DNA of 64,000 nucleotides, taken from Leptolyngbya sp. CCY15150. Lineage in GTDB: Bacteria; Cyanobacteriota; Cyanobacteriia; RECH01. This document shows positions 25,671-35,981 of this stretch, one piece after another. The notes beneath the pieces are model-generated. The model was not told the DNA's origin. It saw only the letters and a list, made by a program, of their open reading frames with translations, and made no database searches. Both the position numbers and the translations under genes were made by a program. Numbering within the stretch: position 1 is the first letter of the stretch; each line of letters opens with the position of its first letter. The stretch lies in contig NZ_JACSWB010000207.1 of assembly GCF_016888135.1 (NCBI RefSeq), forward strand, positions 366,340-430,339. Direction: 5' to 3'.

Positions 25671-26666
25671 ATGGATTTGGTGACTCTTCAGGGTTGGCTA
25701 GACAATGGGTCGTTTGCCATTCTGTTTTTGACCATGCTGCTGTACTGGTGTGGCGCAGCATTTCCAACCATCCCCTACCTAGCGGGGCTCGGCACCCTAG
25801 GCATGGCGATCGCCAACCTGAGCATGGCGGCCCTGCTGACGGCTCGATGGGTTGATGCGGGCTACTTTCCCCTCAGCAACCTATACGAATCCTTGTTTTT
25901 CCTGGCTTGGGGGATCACGGCTGTTCACCTGTTTGCCGAACATATGAGCCGCAGTCGCCTAGTCGGTACGGTAACCGCGCCTGTAGCCATGGGCATTGCC
26001 GCCTTCGCGGCCCTGTCTCTCCCCTCCCAAATGCAGGTTTCCGAACCCCTAGTGCCAGCCCTGAAATCCAATTGGCTGATGATGCATGTGAGCGTCATGC
26101 TGATTAGCTACTCGGCCCTGATGGTAGGAGCCTTGATGGCGATCGCCTTCTTGGTGGTCACCCGCGGACAAGCCGTGGAGCTACGCGGTAGTTCGGTGGG
26201 CACCGGGGCCTATCGGGATGCCAAGTTTCGCATTCGCCGCTCAAGCAGCAGTCCTGAACCTGAAGCGACCCCTGCCTACAGCGCAGGCAGTACGGCTGTG
26301 CTGGAAGCTCCTGTCCAAGCCCAAGCTGCCCTCTCCCCTCAGCGCCTAAGTCTAGCGGACACCCTCGACAACATCAGCTATCGAATTATTGGACTAGGCT
26401 TTCCTCTCTTGACCATCGGCATCATTGCCGGAGCCGTCTGGGCCAACGAAGCTTGGGGCTCCTACTGGAGCTGGGATCCCAAGGAAACCTGGGCCCTGAT
26501 TACCTGGCTGGTGTTTGCCGCCTACCTCCATGCCCGCATTACTCGGGGCTGGCAAGGTCGTCGCCCGGCTATTTTGGCGGCATCCGGCTTCCTCGTCGTG
26601 TGGATCTGCTACCTAGGGGTAAACATCCTCGGCAAAGGCCTGCATAGCTACGGCTGGTTCTTTTAG
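25671..26666 (+). CDS. ccsB: System II cytochrome c biogenesis protein, heme-handling CcsA/CcsB family
   Basis: This integral membrane protein moves heme across the thylakoid membrane and presents it for attachment to c-type cytochromes, working with the Ccs1/ResB partner. The 331-residue protein has about eight TM helices and the family's WWD-like heme motif [20 protein letters not shown] at about residues 262-281, with conserved His residues in [22 protein letters not shown] and [11 protein letters not shown] soluble loop rich in Ser/Ala/Pro interrupts the helices at about residues 185-225. ATG 25671 is preceded by GGGAGAGG and is preferred over the 25614 start. Cyanobacterial annotation calls this protein CcsB, chloroplast usage calls it CcsA. 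Confidence 0.93.
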   Translation: MDLVTLQGWLDNGSFAILFLTMLLYWCGAAFPTIPYLAGLGTLGMAIANLSMAALLTARWVDAGYFPLSNLYESLFFLAWGITAVHLFAEHMSRSRLVGTVTAPVAMGIAAFAALSLPSQMQVSEPLVPALKSNWLMMHVSVMLISYSALMVGALMAIAFLVVTRGQAVELRGSSVGTGAYRDAKFRIRRSSSSPEPEATPAYSAGSTAVLEAPVQAQAALSPQRLSLADTLDNISYRIIGLGFPLLTIGIIAGAVWANEAWGSYWSWDPKETWALITWLVFAAYLHARITRGWQGRRPAILAASGFLVVWICYLGVNILGKGLHSYGWFF

Positions 26667-26693
26667 TTCTTCTAGCTTCATCCCCCGCTCTCT

Positions 26694-27701
26694 ATGGGGA
26701 TCAACCTACCCTGGACTATCCTCCACGCTCGCCTGCACCAAACCCTGCGCGATCGCTCCCTGTTGCCAGCGGGCGATCGCTGTTTAGTTGCCGTATCTGG
26801 CGGGCAAGACTCCCTTTGCCTGATTCGCCTGCTGCTGGATCTCCAGACCAAGTGGGGCTGGGAGATAGCCATAGCCCACTGCAACCATGGCTGGAGAACC
26901 GATGCGGATGAAAATGCCGCCCATGTGCAGGCTTTAGCCCATCAGTGGCAGATTCCCTACTACGGGGTTGCCACCCAAACCCTACCGCCCACCGAAGCAG
27001 CGGCACGCACCTGGCGCTATGACCAACTGACTGCGATCGCCCAGGATCATGCCTACACCCAGGTGGCGACCGGACATACGGCCAGCGATCGCGCTGAAAC
27101 ATTGCTCTATAACCTGGTGCGGGGGGCCGGCATGGATGGACTGCAGGCCTTGACCTGGTGTCGTCCTCTCAGCGATCGCATCCAACTGGTACGCCCCCTA
27201 CTGGCTATGACCCGTGAGGAAACTGCCCGGTTTTGTCACGAGCGAGATCTGCCGATCTGGCAAGACTCCAGCAACAGCGATCTCCACTACGCCCGCAACC
27301 GCATCCGCCATACCCTACTGCCCCTACTCACAGAGCAGATCAATGCTCAAGCCGAAGGTCACCTAGCCCAAACGGCAGAATTGCTGCGCGCCGATGTAGA
27401 GTACCTATCCCATCTAGCTGAACAGCTTTGGCACCAGGCTCGGGAAGCAGATGAACAGGGGCGAGCGGCTCGACTAAATCGCACGACACTGCAAGCATCT
27501 CCCCTAGCGCTGCAACGACGGGTGATGCGTTTACACTTACAGGCTCTGTCGATCCCGGCCCCCAGCTACCACCAGATTGAAAAACTAGTGGCGCTGATCT
27601 GGGCTCCCAACCGCAGCCAGACCGATCCCCTACCTGGAGGGGCGATCGCCCGCGTGGAGCATCCGTGGATTGTGATCACATCGAGAGATGCGACCCCCTA
27701 G
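26694..27701 (+). CDS. tilS: tRNA(Ile)-lysidine synthetase
   Basis: TilS converts cytidine 34 of tRNA(Ile) CAU to lysidine with ATP and lysine, so that the tRNA reads AUA. The 335-residue protein has the PP-loop motif VAVSGGQDSLCL at about residues 32-43, the HCNHGWR block, the ATGHTASDRAETLLYNLVRGAG segment and the QDSSNSDLHYARNRIRHTLLP block that marks TilS. The extended C-terminal domain of the E. coli enzyme is missing, as is common in cyanobacteria. It begins 27 bases after the ccsB stop and ends eight bases before the convergent hmpF stop. Confidence 0.94.
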   Translation: MGINLPWTILHARLHQTLRDRSLLPAGDRCLVAVSGGQDSLCLIRLLLDLQTKWGWEIAIAHCNHGWRTDADENAAHVQALAHQWQIPYYGVATQTLPPTEAAARTWRYDQLTAIAQDHAYTQVATGHTASDRAETLLYNLVRGAGMDGLQALTWCRPLSDRIQLVRPLLAMTREETARFCHERDLPIWQDSSNSDLHYARNRIRHTLLPLLTEQINAQAEGHLAQTAELLRADVEYLSHLAEQLWHQAREADEQGRAARLNRTTLQASPLALQRRVMRLHLQALSIPAPSYHQIEKLVALIWAPNRSQTDPLPGGAIARVEHPWIVITSRDATP

Positions 27702-27709
27702 AGCACCGC

Positions 27710-29467
27710 TCACGATGCCGCCAGTTCTGCCGATTGGCTGGTGAGTTGCTCAATCATCTGCTGCATTTCCGTAATGCCTTGGAGCTGATAGTCGCTGGCC
27801 TCTTGGAACTGAGACATAAGATCACCAATGGACTGAACCGTCTGCCGGAGGCTATCGTAGCCGTCTTGGGTCGGCTGGAGCAGTTCTTCATAGAGGTAGA
27901 CCTTGCCCCAGAGTTCTGCCACCGCCGCTCGCTGATCGCTGAGGTTAGCTTCTAGTTGCCGTACCTCTTCCCGCTGGGCGATTTGATGGCTGGTTTGCTG
28001 ATCTACCTGGGTCTGCAGTTGTTCAAGTTGACCATGGATGTCTTGAATCGTTGCCTGCACCTGGCTAAGCTCATCCTGCATAGCCTGACGATGGGCCTCA
28101 ATTTGATTGAGCACTGGCTTCAAGTCAATTTCCCCTGGCTCACCTTCACCCACCGCATGGCCTTGTCGCCGAGCGAGGATGGACTTGTGCTGCTTGAGAA
28201 TGGCTTCCCGTTCCCGTAGATTGCGACGCTGCCCGACGAGCGTTTCGTTGAGCATTTCATAGCCGTCTTGCTCATCTTTTAACTCGTTTTCAAGCTGCAA
28301 GCGATCGAAGTCATTGGCTTCATCAATGCGGCGCTGAATTTCATCAATTTCTTCTTGCTTGTAGGTCAGCTCTTCTTCTTGGCTATTCACAAACTTGGAG
28401 TTTTTCTCCAGCTCCGACTCCAAGTCTTGGGTAATCCGCTGCAAATCATCCAGCGGCATAGCCTCTAAAGCTTGCAGATCAATCGATACGCCAATGGTGA
28501 TTGAATCCGACCCATCAGCCAGAAAACACACATTGCGATGCAGATCCGCTTGGGCTTTAATTTGAGCTTCTAGAGCTTTCACGTAGTCTTGCTTGAGGCT
28601 GAGAGCTTGTTGTTGCGATCGCAACTCCGCCTTGAGATGTTCCAAGTTTTCTTGGGCGTCATACCAAGCCTGCCAAGCATCACGGATCGTCTGGGCCTGC
28701 TGTTCCAACTCCGACTGTCGCTGCTGGGCTGAGCTGCGGCTGCCTTCCAAACCCTGCCAGTGATGCTGAAGTGCCTGCTGCTGCCTGTCTAAAATTTCAA
28801 ACGACTGATGGAGCTGTTCGCGTACAGACTCTGTAGGTGCAACGGCTCCAGAAATCTGATCGAGCAGCGCCCGTAGCGTCGTCGCCTTTTCATCATCTAA
28901 CGTTGCTGACTGCTGCTGTTCTGCCTGCCGTTCCTCAAAACGGCGCACTTCCCCATTGAGATGGGCCCATGCCCCTTCTAGCTCTTGGCTTTTGCGCTCA
29001 AACTCCTCGCGCAGGTTTTCAACCTCTTGGCGGGTATCTTCAATGTCTTGGCGCTGTTGGTCAAGCCGTTCAAAGTCTTCTTCCATCTGCTGGAGTTGCT
29101 CTTGCCGGGCTTCCATTTCCATTTCCCGGCGATTCAGCTCTTGGCTTTGATACGTCAGCGACTGCTTCCACTGCTCAATCTCTTCTTCTTGGGTCTTGGA
29201 TTTTTCTTGGAGCTTAGAAAAGTTTTGCAAAATGCTGACAAGCTGACGACCCGCTTCAAAATGTCGCCGCACCTGCTTGGCACCGGTTAATTCCACCATC
29301 ACGATGGCTCCGGCGTTATAGGTCACGTCATCTGGAGCAGCAATGGTTTCATCATAGGCGCTCCAACTTTGCTCAGAACGCTGGCAGGCAATGAGCTTAA
29401 ACTCTGCCTTACCGCCGCCGCCCATAAAGCCACTTTTCTGTTTCTGTACTTCAGCTAAATACAGCAC
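27710..29467 (-). CDS. hmpF: HmpF, coiled-coil pilus motility protein
   Basis: HmpF localises with type IV pili in hormogonia and is required for gliding motility and phototaxis. The 585-residue protein has a short N-terminal region (MLYLAEVQKQKSGF..., about residues 1-85) that is the family mark, then almost continuous heptad coiled coil from about 85 to 580, very rich in Gln and Glu. The GTG at 29467 is the start. It is divergent from hmpA, as in Nostoc punctiforme, where hmpF lies beside hmpABCDE on the opposite strand. A 24-bp inverted repeat (29531-29554) is located 64 bases upstream. HmpF is a cytoplasmic partner of the pilus system. The name rests on both sequence pattern and location. 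Confidence 0.88.
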   Translation of the reverse strand: MLYLAEVQKQKSGFMGGGGKAEFKLIACQRSEQSWSAYDETIAAPDDVTYNAGAIVMVELTGAKQVRRHFEAGRQLVSILQNFSKLQEKSKTQEEEIEQWKQSLTYQSQELNRREMEMEARQEQLQQMEEDFERLDQQRQDIEDTRQEVENLREEFERKSQELEGAWAHLNGEVRRFEERQAEQQQSATLDDEKATTLRALLDQISGAVAPTESVREQLHQSFEILDRQQQALQHHWQGLEGSRSSAQQRQSELEQQAQTIRDAWQAWYDAQENLEHLKAELRSQQQALSLKQDYVKALEAQIKAQADLHRNVCFLADGSDSITIGVSIDLQALEAMPLDDLQRITQDLESELEKNSKFVNSQEEELTYKQEEIDEIQRRIDEANDFDRLQLENELKDEQDGYEMLNETLVGQRRNLREREAILKQHKSILARRQGHAVGEGEPGEIDLKPVLNQIEAHRQAMQDELSQVQATIQDIHGQLEQLQTQVDQQTSHQIAQREEVRQLEANLSDQRAAVAELWGKVYLYEELLQPTQDGYDSLRQTVQSIGDLMSQFQEASDYQLQGITEMQQMIEQLTSQSAELAAS

Positions 29468-29530
29468 GCCGATAATCCTCTTCTTTTGTGCCCGATCCCA
29501 AGGTTTGAACTGTGTGTCTTTCTGCCAGCG

Positions 29531-29554
29531 TGATACAGGATAGGTCTTGTATCA
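29531..29554 (-). promoter_or_regulatory. Inverted repeat upstream of hmpF, candidate operator
   Basis: Arms TGATACA (29531-29537) and TGTATCA (29548-29554) are perfectly complementary with 10 bases between them, so half-site centres are about 17 bases apart, a spacing a dimeric regulator could use. It lies 64 bases before the hmpF GTG. Confidence 0.4.
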
Positions 29555-30032
29555 TCTCTGTCGGTGCGTGGAAGAACGCGCAGCCATGCCCCAAATCCTA
29601 CCCAATCTTTTAGCTAACAGTCTAGCGAATCTTTCGATGGAGATTTCGCAATGCAGACAACGGTTTTACTGTGACCCAATGTATGCTTTTTTGTGTCAAC
29701 CCACTCGATTAGGTTGTTCTAGGTTGTTCAACGATGCTAGGTCGCGTCAAAATGCTCCCCTTGAACGCATGTCTCTAGTTTCAGGCTTGCTACCCACGAT
29801 CAGGGAACTCACATTCCCACGTGAATCGTTTACCCATCCTTGATGGCCTCTCCGTTCATGTCCCCCAATGATGGGCTACGAGAATCTATAGGCTACAAGG
29901 ATCCCCATTGAGCCTGCTGTGATCTAGACTGCCCAATCCCTTGCATACAGGACGATAGGACATCTAGTTATCTCCTGCTCAGACAAGAGACGCGGGCGAT
30001 CGCTTCCGGATCAATCACCCTCAATCCACAGA

Positions 30033-30087
30033 TAACCCATAGATGGGAGCCCTAGATGTAAGCCCTAGAGGTGAACCATAGGTGAAG
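30033..30087 (+). repeat. Degenerate 13-14-nt tandem array before hmpA
   Basis: Four diverged units share the core CC(C/A)TAGATG or CCATAGGTG (AACCCATAGATGGG, AGCCCTAGATGTA, AGCCCTAGAGGTGA, ACCATAGGTGAAG). The units are AT/G-rich and non-coding. They may be binding sites or simply slippage products. Confidence 0.5.
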
Positions 30088-30676
30088 ACCGTCATCCTCA
30101 ATTATGGCAACGGTGACCTATCAATTGACAGGCCCCGATCACGAGTTCTCCATCATCAGGGCAGGTGTAGACCTAAGCATCCCTTGCAAACAACCCCTTC
30201 CCGACAGAGCCTTCCCAACAGAGCCAACCCACCTCACAACCTGACTATCTTTCAGCTTAACCAGAAATGGATACAGATCTTAGCCAAGATAGCTTTTCTA
30301 TCATGGGTCAGGGTTGTCAGTATAGGATGCTTTTTAAGCGATCGCCACGGATCCACAAGCAGCTTGCTAACCAATACCCCCTTGCCATCCCTAGAAGCCC
30401 AGTCAGCTCCAAAAGTGCCCATTCTTACAGAGCAGCATCTCACAGCTCCCCAGAGAATCCCATTTCAACATCTTGTAACGAACTCCCTGGGGCGATCGCG
30501 TCCTTGGGCACAATACATGAACAATCATGGGTTAACATTCAAGCAGACATCGACAAACCGGCTCAACCCAGCAAGCTGGCCGAAACTCTGAAACCGGCCG
30601 TGGGTATGCTAGCTGAGCACGGGCGATCGCTCCCTTTGTTCCCTGTTCACTTTGTTTCAGGCACGTCACAAGTTGC

Positions 30677-31939
30677 ATGCAAGGCAAGCTAAACGAAATT
30701 GACATCCGCAGCATCATGCAACTCATCGAACTGGGTCAGCGAACCGGTGAGTTGTTTGTTGAGGCCTACGGCACAACGACGTCGAGCACGTCTGAGCCAT
30801 CTCCCAAAAAGATTTGTGCGCAATCTTGGTTTGTCTTTTTCCAAAATGGTCAAATTATCTACGCCGGGGATAGCGCCGGGCGATCGCGCCTGCGAGACTA
30901 TCTGCGTCGCTACGACCTCGAACACCTAATCGACACCATCGGCATTTCAGCGATCGCCACCCTGAATGCTCCCGAATATGGCCATGTCTGGGCCCTGCTC
31001 GAACGCCAAGCCCTCACCCCTGCCCAAGGGCGCAGCATCGTCCAAAGCATGATTCGGGAAACCTTGTTCGATCTGCTGAGCCTCCACCAAGGCTCGTTCA
31101 CCTTCGAAATTAGCCCGCCGCTCTCCCCCCAGCTCACCACCATTGAAGTCAGCTCCATCCTGGCCGACACCATCAAGCAAATCCAAGAATGGAAGCAGTT
31201 TAGCCCCCATATTCAATCCCCCGACCAATGCCCGGCCATTATCGAACTAGAGCAACTGCGCACCGCCCTCAAGCCCCAAACCCTCCGCTTGCTCACCACC
31301 TGGGTTGATGGCAAAACCTCGATTCGGCAAATGGCTCGCTACCTCAACCGCGACATTCTCCATGTAGCCCGCGCCATTTATCCCTACGTCAAACGGGGGT
31401 TTGTGCAAATCAACCCACCCGTTGCTGGCAAAACCAAGCAGGGCGAGCTATCGCTGCCAGACGATCGGCATGTGCCCCGCATTGTCTGCATTGATGACAG
31501 TGCTACGATTCGTAAAGCTGTGGAATTTATCCTGAATCATCAAGGCTACGAAGCAACAGGGATCAGTAATCCTATCAAGGCCCTGAGCTTAGTGTTTCAA
31601 CTGAAACCCGATCTGATCTTGTGTGACATTGCCATGCCAGAGCTGGATGGTTACGAGATCTGCGCCATGCTGCGCAAGTCCACCGCCTTCCGGCAAACGC
31701 CCATTGTCATGCTGACCGGCAAAGATGGCTTCATTGATCGGGTGAAAGCTCGTATCGTCGAGGCCACCGACTACCTCACCAAGCCCTTCGGGGCCAGCGA
31801 ACTAACCACCATCGTCGAAAAATATGTAGGATTTGGGCAACCCGATCGCCCTGATCCTCAGGAACTACTAGCGGAAGCTGTGGAAGATGAACTAGACATC
31901 GACCTAACTCAGTCTGCCTCCGCACCATCCCGCCCGTAA
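30677..31939 (+). CDS. hmpA: HmpA, PatA-type response regulator
   Basis: PatA-type proteins combine a PATAN/DUF4388 N-terminal domain with a receiver domain and act as outputs of pilus chemotaxis-like systems. The 420-residue protein has the PATAN region at about residues 1-150 (LNEIDIRSIMQLIELGQRTGELFVE), a linker, and a receiver domain at about 268-385 with acidic pocket CIDDSA, phosphoacceptor Asp in ILCDIAMPELDGYEI (about 317), Thr in VMLTGKDG and Lys in YLTKPFG. The final 30 residues are acidic. It opens the hmpABCDE operon. ATG 30677 has no strong ribosome-binding sequence. In related species PatA-type proteins are regulated by phosphorylation from the CheA-like kinase. Confidence 0.9.
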   Translation: MQGKLNEIDIRSIMQLIELGQRTGELFVEAYGTTTSSTSEPSPKKICAQSWFVFFQNGQIIYAGDSAGRSRLRDYLRRYDLEHLIDTIGISAIATLNAPEYGHVWALLERQALTPAQGRSIVQSMIRETLFDLLSLHQGSFTFEISPPLSPQLTTIEVSSILADTIKQIQEWKQFSPHIQSPDQCPAIIELEQLRTALKPQTLRLLTTWVDGKTSIRQMARYLNRDILHVARAIYPYVKRGFVQINPPVAGKTKQGELSLPDDRHVPRIVCIDDSATIRKAVEFILNHQGYEATGISNPIKALSLVFQLKPDLILCDIAMPELDGYEICAMLRKSTAFRQTPIVMLTGKDGFIDRVKARIVEATDYLTKPFGASELTTIVEKYVGFGQPDRPDPQELLAEAVEDELDIDLTQSASAPSRP

Positions 31940-32051
31940 ACTTGCATGATCATTATCAAAATTGCATTATCGTAGTCTTACGAGGTAGCAAACATCATAA
32001 CTAAAGGAATCCCTCCCTTTAGCATTCGCGGTTAGCCGATAGGGAAACATA

Positions 32052-32417
32052 ATGAGTACAGTTTTGGTGGTGGAAGATAGTGTGACCCAACGAGAAATGA
32101 TTACTGACCTTCTCAAAGGCAGCGGTCTCAACGTCACCATCGCAAGCGATGGCGTGGAAGCACTCGAACAAATTCAGGGGCATCGTCCGGATCTAGTGGT
32201 GCTAGACATTGTCATGCCGCGAATGAATGGGTACGAAGTTTGTCGCCGTCTGAAAGCCGATCCAAAAACACAGGATGTGCCCGTTGTGATGTGCTCATCT
32301 AAAGGAGAAGAGTTCGATCGCTACTGGGGCATGAAACAGGGAGCAGATGCATACATTGCCAAACCCTTTCAACCGACCGAGTTGGTTGGCACGGTGAAGC
32401 AATTGCTGCGAGGGTAA
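32052..32417 (+). CDS. hmpB: HmpB, CheY-like response regulator
   Basis: This single-domain receiver of 121 residues receives phosphoryl groups from the HmpE kinase. It has the acidic pair in VVEDSVTQRE, the phosphoacceptor Asp of VVLDIVMPRMNGYEV (about residue 56), Ser in VMCSSKGEE at the switch position and Lys in YIAKPFQPTE. The MNGYEVCRRLKADPKTQDVPVVM stretch is typical of PilH/PixH-type regulators. There is no output domain. The spacer after hmpA (112 bases) holds a 7-bp stem (CTAAAGG / CCTTTAG, 32001-32022), which may affect the level of this gene. It is followed by hmpC after 26 bases. Confidence 0.92.
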   Translation: MSTVLVVEDSVTQREMITDLLKGSGLNVTIASDGVEALEQIQGHRPDLVVLDIVMPRMNGYEVCRRLKADPKTQDVPVVMCSSKGEEFDRYWGMKQGADAYIAKPFQPTELVGTVKQLLRG

Positions 32418-32443
32418 GTCACGCGAAACATTAGGCAAGTGCA

Positions 32444-32980
32444 ATGATCAGCAACCCAGACTTTTTAACGGGTAGAGGACAAGATCAAGACCAAGTTCCT
32501 GAATTCCAGGAGCTGGAAAGCCCCGAAGGTGAGCTTCACCTTAAGTTTTATGTGACATCCGGCGACGAATTTGCCCTCCCCGCCATTGGCATTCGGGAGG
32601 TGATTTCCACGTCTCCCGATCGCATTACCCCCATTCCGAACGTTTCTCCCCTACTATTAGGTACCCTCAACGTGCGAGGGCGTGTCATCTGGGTTGCTGA
32701 CTTAGGTCAGTTTTTGGGTGATTCTGCGCCCCTGAGTACTGACCGCTCAGAAATTCATGTCATTGCAGTTGAAGACCAAGACACTATGCTAGGCTTAGCG
32801 GTTGACAAAATCATTGGCATGGATTGGCTAGACATTGACGAAGTACAGATGCCAACCAATGTTCCTGACAGCATGGCCCCCTTCCTGCGAGGGGAATGGA
32901 TGACGGAGGGGGATAGCAACCGGTTGCTTCGATTACTCGATCAGATTGCAATTCTGCGATCAGCACGATGGGCAGCATAA
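32444..32980 (+). CDS. hmpC: HmpC, CheW-like adaptor
   Basis: CheW proteins couple the receptor to the CheA kinase at the cell pole or junctional rings. The 178-residue protein has a CheW domain at about residues 25-170: LHLKFYVTSGDEFALPAIGIREVI, the motif RITPIPNVSPLLLGTLNVRGRVIWVADLGQFLG and a later LAVDKIIGM. A short acidic N-terminal extension precedes it. The 26-base spacing from hmpB and 42-base spacing to hmpD show operon organisation. Confidence 0.93.
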   Translation: MISNPDFLTGRGQDQDQVPEFQELESPEGELHLKFYVTSGDEFALPAIGIREVISTSPDRITPIPNVSPLLLGTLNVRGRVIWVADLGQFLGDSAPLSTDRSEIHVIAVEDQDTMLGLAVDKIIGMDWLDIDEVQMPTNVPDSMAPFLRGEWMTEGDSNRLLRLLDQIAILRSARWAA

Positions 32981-33022
32981 ACCAGTCGATTATTTGACAC
33001 TTGCACGGGCAGGAGAAGGCAC

Positions 33023-35728
33023 ATGGGATCAGGTACTGATTACGCGCAGGCATATCAACGCGCTGAGCGAGCATACTTACAGGGTAGCTATCAAGATGCG
33101 GCCGATATTATCGATCAACTGGCAGTCGATTATCCCGAAGATCCAAACGTACTGCTGCTGCGCGGCCATATTTATTGCTATGGGCTCCAGCGCTATGATG
33201 TCGCTCAGCAGGAATATCAATCTGTCTTAGGTCTCACCTCTGACCAACAGTATATGGACTACGCAAACGACGGGTTGGCCTATGCCAGCCAGTTTGTCGA
33301 TGAGGTGAGCAGCAGCGCAGCAGATCCACGGTTTGATGATATTGATAGCGACTTTTCTGGCACAGTTCAAGAGCCCTTGTCCTATGCAACGGAAACCAAT
33401 GGCAGTGCGAGCTATGCTGACTCAGATTCAGAAGAAGGCTTCAGCTTTGATTCGGTAGATTTTGACTCCCTCGGCAATGCTGGACTAGACGACGAGGGGG
33501 CCGCTGACTTTGAGTCAGGCGGGTTTGAACCTGGAGAAGTACAGGATTTTGCCGATCCCTTTGCCACGGGTGGCGATCCCTTTGGGGTGGGCAGCAGTGC
33601 ATCGGATTTTGCCGATCCCTTTGGAGGCGAGATGGGCGATCGCAGTGACGACACCCACCCCAGCCTAGACGACACCTTTATTCCACCCCACGTGGATAGT
33701 TCAGACAGCTACTCTAGCGGCAGAATGGACTCCAGCGGCGGTATGCCCTTGCCCCAAAGCTCGGATGATGAAACCCTGTTTATGGGATCCGCAGACGACT
33801 TAAACGACGATTTTGGGGTAGAACCATCCTATGACTATGAGGCTCCCCCCTCTGGCTATGGCAATACCCCCGACTACGACGATGAGCGCACCTTTGTGTC
33901 CTCAGAAACCGGTGGGTTTACCATTGGCGACATGGAGGGGAGTGACTTTCCCACCAGCGATGATCCCCTAGCATCGGGGCGATCCTCTGGCAGCATGAGC
34001 GGTGGCATTGACTTTTTAGATGAGTTTGACGAGTTTGACGATCTGGGCAGCATTCCAGACTTCGACCTAGACGACAACTCCGCCGGGCTCACCAGTCCAT
34101 CGATCGGTAGTGCTGATTTTGGTCTGTCTAGCAGTGGCACCCCGTCGTCCATCAGCGGTACTGCCTTTGACTTTGACAGCGGTGAAGACCAGTCCCTCAT
34201 CCAAGAAGACGAGATTTTTAGCATCGCTGGCACCTCCGAGCAACTGCCGACCTTTACGGGAGATAGCCAGGGCGACGAGGCCGAAGTCAGCGTTGAGCAG
34301 GGGCCCTTCGCCTTCCTAGAAAATGCATCGATCCCCAGTAAGCGCTTATTGGTGTCCGGGTTGACCGGTGCCGCCTCTGCCTTTGCCGTTGCAGTCGCCA
34401 CCTTTATCACCGCAACCGTTATCCAAGACGCTGATTCCTCTGCCACGGGGCGCTTGCGCATGAGCGGGCTTGTGATGGCGCTGGTGGGGGGTGCCACAGG
34501 ATTCGGTGTATCGATGGTGTTATCGGGCGCGGCCAATAAACCCATTGAGCGATCGGTGGATGACTTGCGCAAGCAATTTCACTCCGTGTCCCAAGGTAAC
34601 TTCAATGCGCGGGCAACCGTTTATTCCGAAGATGAATTTGGGCAGTTGGCCAACGGCTTCAACCAAATGGCACGGGTGATTCTCACCACCACGAGTGAGG
34701 CGCAGCGCAAGGCGGAAGAGCAGGAACAGGCCAAGGAAGATTTACAACGCCAGGTGATTCGCCTCTTGGATGATGTGGAAGGAGCGGCGCGGGGTGACCT
34801 GACCGTCCAAGCTGAGGTGACCGCAGACGTGCTCGGCGCAGTGGCAGATTCCTTTAACCTGACGATTCAAAACCTGCGAGACATTGTGCAGCAGGTGAAG
34901 GCCGCCGCCAAACAGGTGAACAAGGGATCGACGGAAAACGAAATTTTCGCGCGATCGCTCTCCTCCGATGCTTTACGGCAGGCAGAGGAACTGGCGGTGA
35001 CCCTCAACTCGGTGCAGGTGATGACCGACTCGATTCAGCGGGTGGCAGAAAGCGCCCGAGAAGCGGAGGAAGTGGCGCGCTCAGCATCGGCAACCGCCTT
35101 GAAAGGTGGGGAAGCGGTGGAACGTACGGTGGCTGGTATTTTGCAAATTCGGGAAACCGTAGCAGAAACCACCCGCAAAGTGAAGCGCTTAGCAGAATCA
35201 TCCCAGGAAATTTCCAAAATTGTGGCGTTGATTTCTCAGATCGCCTCGCGAACCAACCTCTTGGCATTGAACGCCAGTATTGAGGCGGCACGAGCCGGGG
35301 AAGCGGGTCGTGGATTCGCGATTGTGGCAGATGAAGTGCGACAGTTGGCGGATCGGGCAGCCAAAGCCTCGAAAGAGATTGAACAGATCGTGTTGCAAAT
35401 TCAAAGTGAAACCGGCTCGGTGATGACCGCCATGGAGGAAGGCACCCAGCAGGTGATTGAAGGAACGCGCTTGGCGGAACAGGCCAAGCGGGCTCTTGAG
35501 GACATTATTCAGGTATCCAACCGGATTGATGTCCTCGTGCGATCGATTACCGCCGATACGGTGGAACAAACCGAAACCTCCCGAGCCGTGGCTCAGGTGA
35601 TGCAATCGGTGGAGCTAACGGCCCAGGAAACGTCTCAGGAAGCCCAGCGGGTGTCTGCCTCTCTGCAAAGCCAGTTGAGTGTGGCGCGAGATCTCCTGAA
35701 TTCTGTTGAACGATTCCGGGTTGAATAG
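33023..35728 (+). CDS. hmpD: HmpD, methyl-accepting chemotaxis-type receptor
   Basis: The 901-residue protein is the receptor of the Hmp array. The N-terminus (about residues 1-90) has TPR-like helices; residues about 95-430 are acidic, Asp/Ser/Gly-rich low complexity with repeated FADPFG and DDL words; two hydrophobic helices (about 440-460 and 480-500) anchor it; a HAMP domain covers about 506-560; and the methyl-accepting signalling domain follows, with the hairpin tip [33 protein letters not shown] at about residue 743. The two helices are separated by only a short loop, so there is no periplasmic sensor; signals must enter from inside. ATG 33023 has GGAG a few bases before. Confidence 0.92.
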   Translation: MGSGTDYAQAYQRAERAYLQGSYQDAADIIDQLAVDYPEDPNVLLLRGHIYCYGLQRYDVAQQEYQSVLGLTSDQQYMDYANDGLAYASQFVDEVSSSAADPRFDDIDSDFSGTVQEPLSYATETNGSASYADSDSEEGFSFDSVDFDSLGNAGLDDEGAADFESGGFEPGEVQDFADPFATGGDPFGVGSSASDFADPFGGEMGDRSDDTHPSLDDTFIPPHVDSSDSYSSGRMDSSGGMPLPQSSDDETLFMGSADDLNDDFGVEPSYDYEAPPSGYGNTPDYDDERTFVSSETGGFTIGDMEGSDFPTSDDPLASGRSSGSMSGGIDFLDEFDEFDDLGSIPDFDLDDNSAGLTSPSIGSADFGLSSSGTPSSISGTAFDFDSGEDQSLIQEDEIFSIAGTSEQLPTFTGDSQGDEAEVSVEQGPFAFLENASIPSKRLLVSGLTGAASAFAVAVATFITATVIQDADSSATGRLRMSGLVMALVGGATGFGVSMVLSGAANKPIERSVDDLRKQFHSVSQGNFNARATVYSEDEFGQLANGFNQMARVILTTTSEAQRKAEEQEQAKEDLQRQVIRLLDDVEGAARGDLTVQAEVTADVLGAVADSFNLTIQNLRDIVQQVKAAAKQVNKGSTENEIFARSLSSDALRQAEELAVTLNSVQVMTDSIQRVAESAREAEEVARSASATALKGGEAVERTVAGILQIRETVAETTRKVKRLAESSQEISKIVALISQIASRTNLLALNASIEAARAGEAGRGFAIVADEVRQLADRAAKASKEIEQIVLQIQSETGSVMTAMEEGTQQVIEGTRLAEQAKRALEDIIQVSNRIDVLVRSITADTVEQTETSRAVAQVMQSVELTAQETSQEAQRVSASLQSQLSVARDLLNSVERFRVE

Positions 35729-35816
35729 CAGGACAGAGGCTGGGCCCTAGACCCATTCACCTCGTCCCCGTAGATGCACAGGTTTCTTGGCATCTATGTC
35801 ATGTACTACAAGACTC

Positions 35817-35837
35817 CCCCTGATGTCGATTCAGGGG
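35817..35837 (+). promoter_or_regulatory. Hairpin between hmpD and hmpE
   Basis: Arms CCCCTGA (35817-35823) and TCAGGGG (35831-35837) enclose a 7-nt loop. No T tract follows, so it may be an RNA-processing or attenuating structure that sets the hmpE level relative to hmpD. Confidence 0.4.
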
Positions 35838-35981
35838 CGATCGGGTACATTAAAGCCAATAAGTTTTATTTGACTCAGTTTTTTCTCCTCGGGCCACCTC
35901 GGTCAACAACGAGGGGAAGCTGAGCGATCGCCACCCTGATTTTCTTGTCACCACCGCCAGATAGTCTAGAGGAATACTGCT

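Larger units (their letters stand above)
29468..30676. other. 1.2-kb divergent regulatory region between hmpF and hmpA
   Basis: No convincing gene is present; the frames at 29547-29843, 30082-30591 and 30267-30692 have no domain pattern. Visible structure includes an inverted repeat at 29531-29554, a degenerate 13-14-nt tandem array at 30033-30087 and a 14-nt direct duplication (CCTTCCCGACAGAG / CCTTCCCAACAGAG) at 30196-30223. The length suggests long leaders or several promoters. Confidence 0.6.

Noticed and set aside
30082..30591. 169-codon frame in the hmpF-hmpA spacer
   Set aside because: Composition and lack of any domain or ribosome-binding site indicate non-coding; it overlaps tandem duplications and another frame of equal length.
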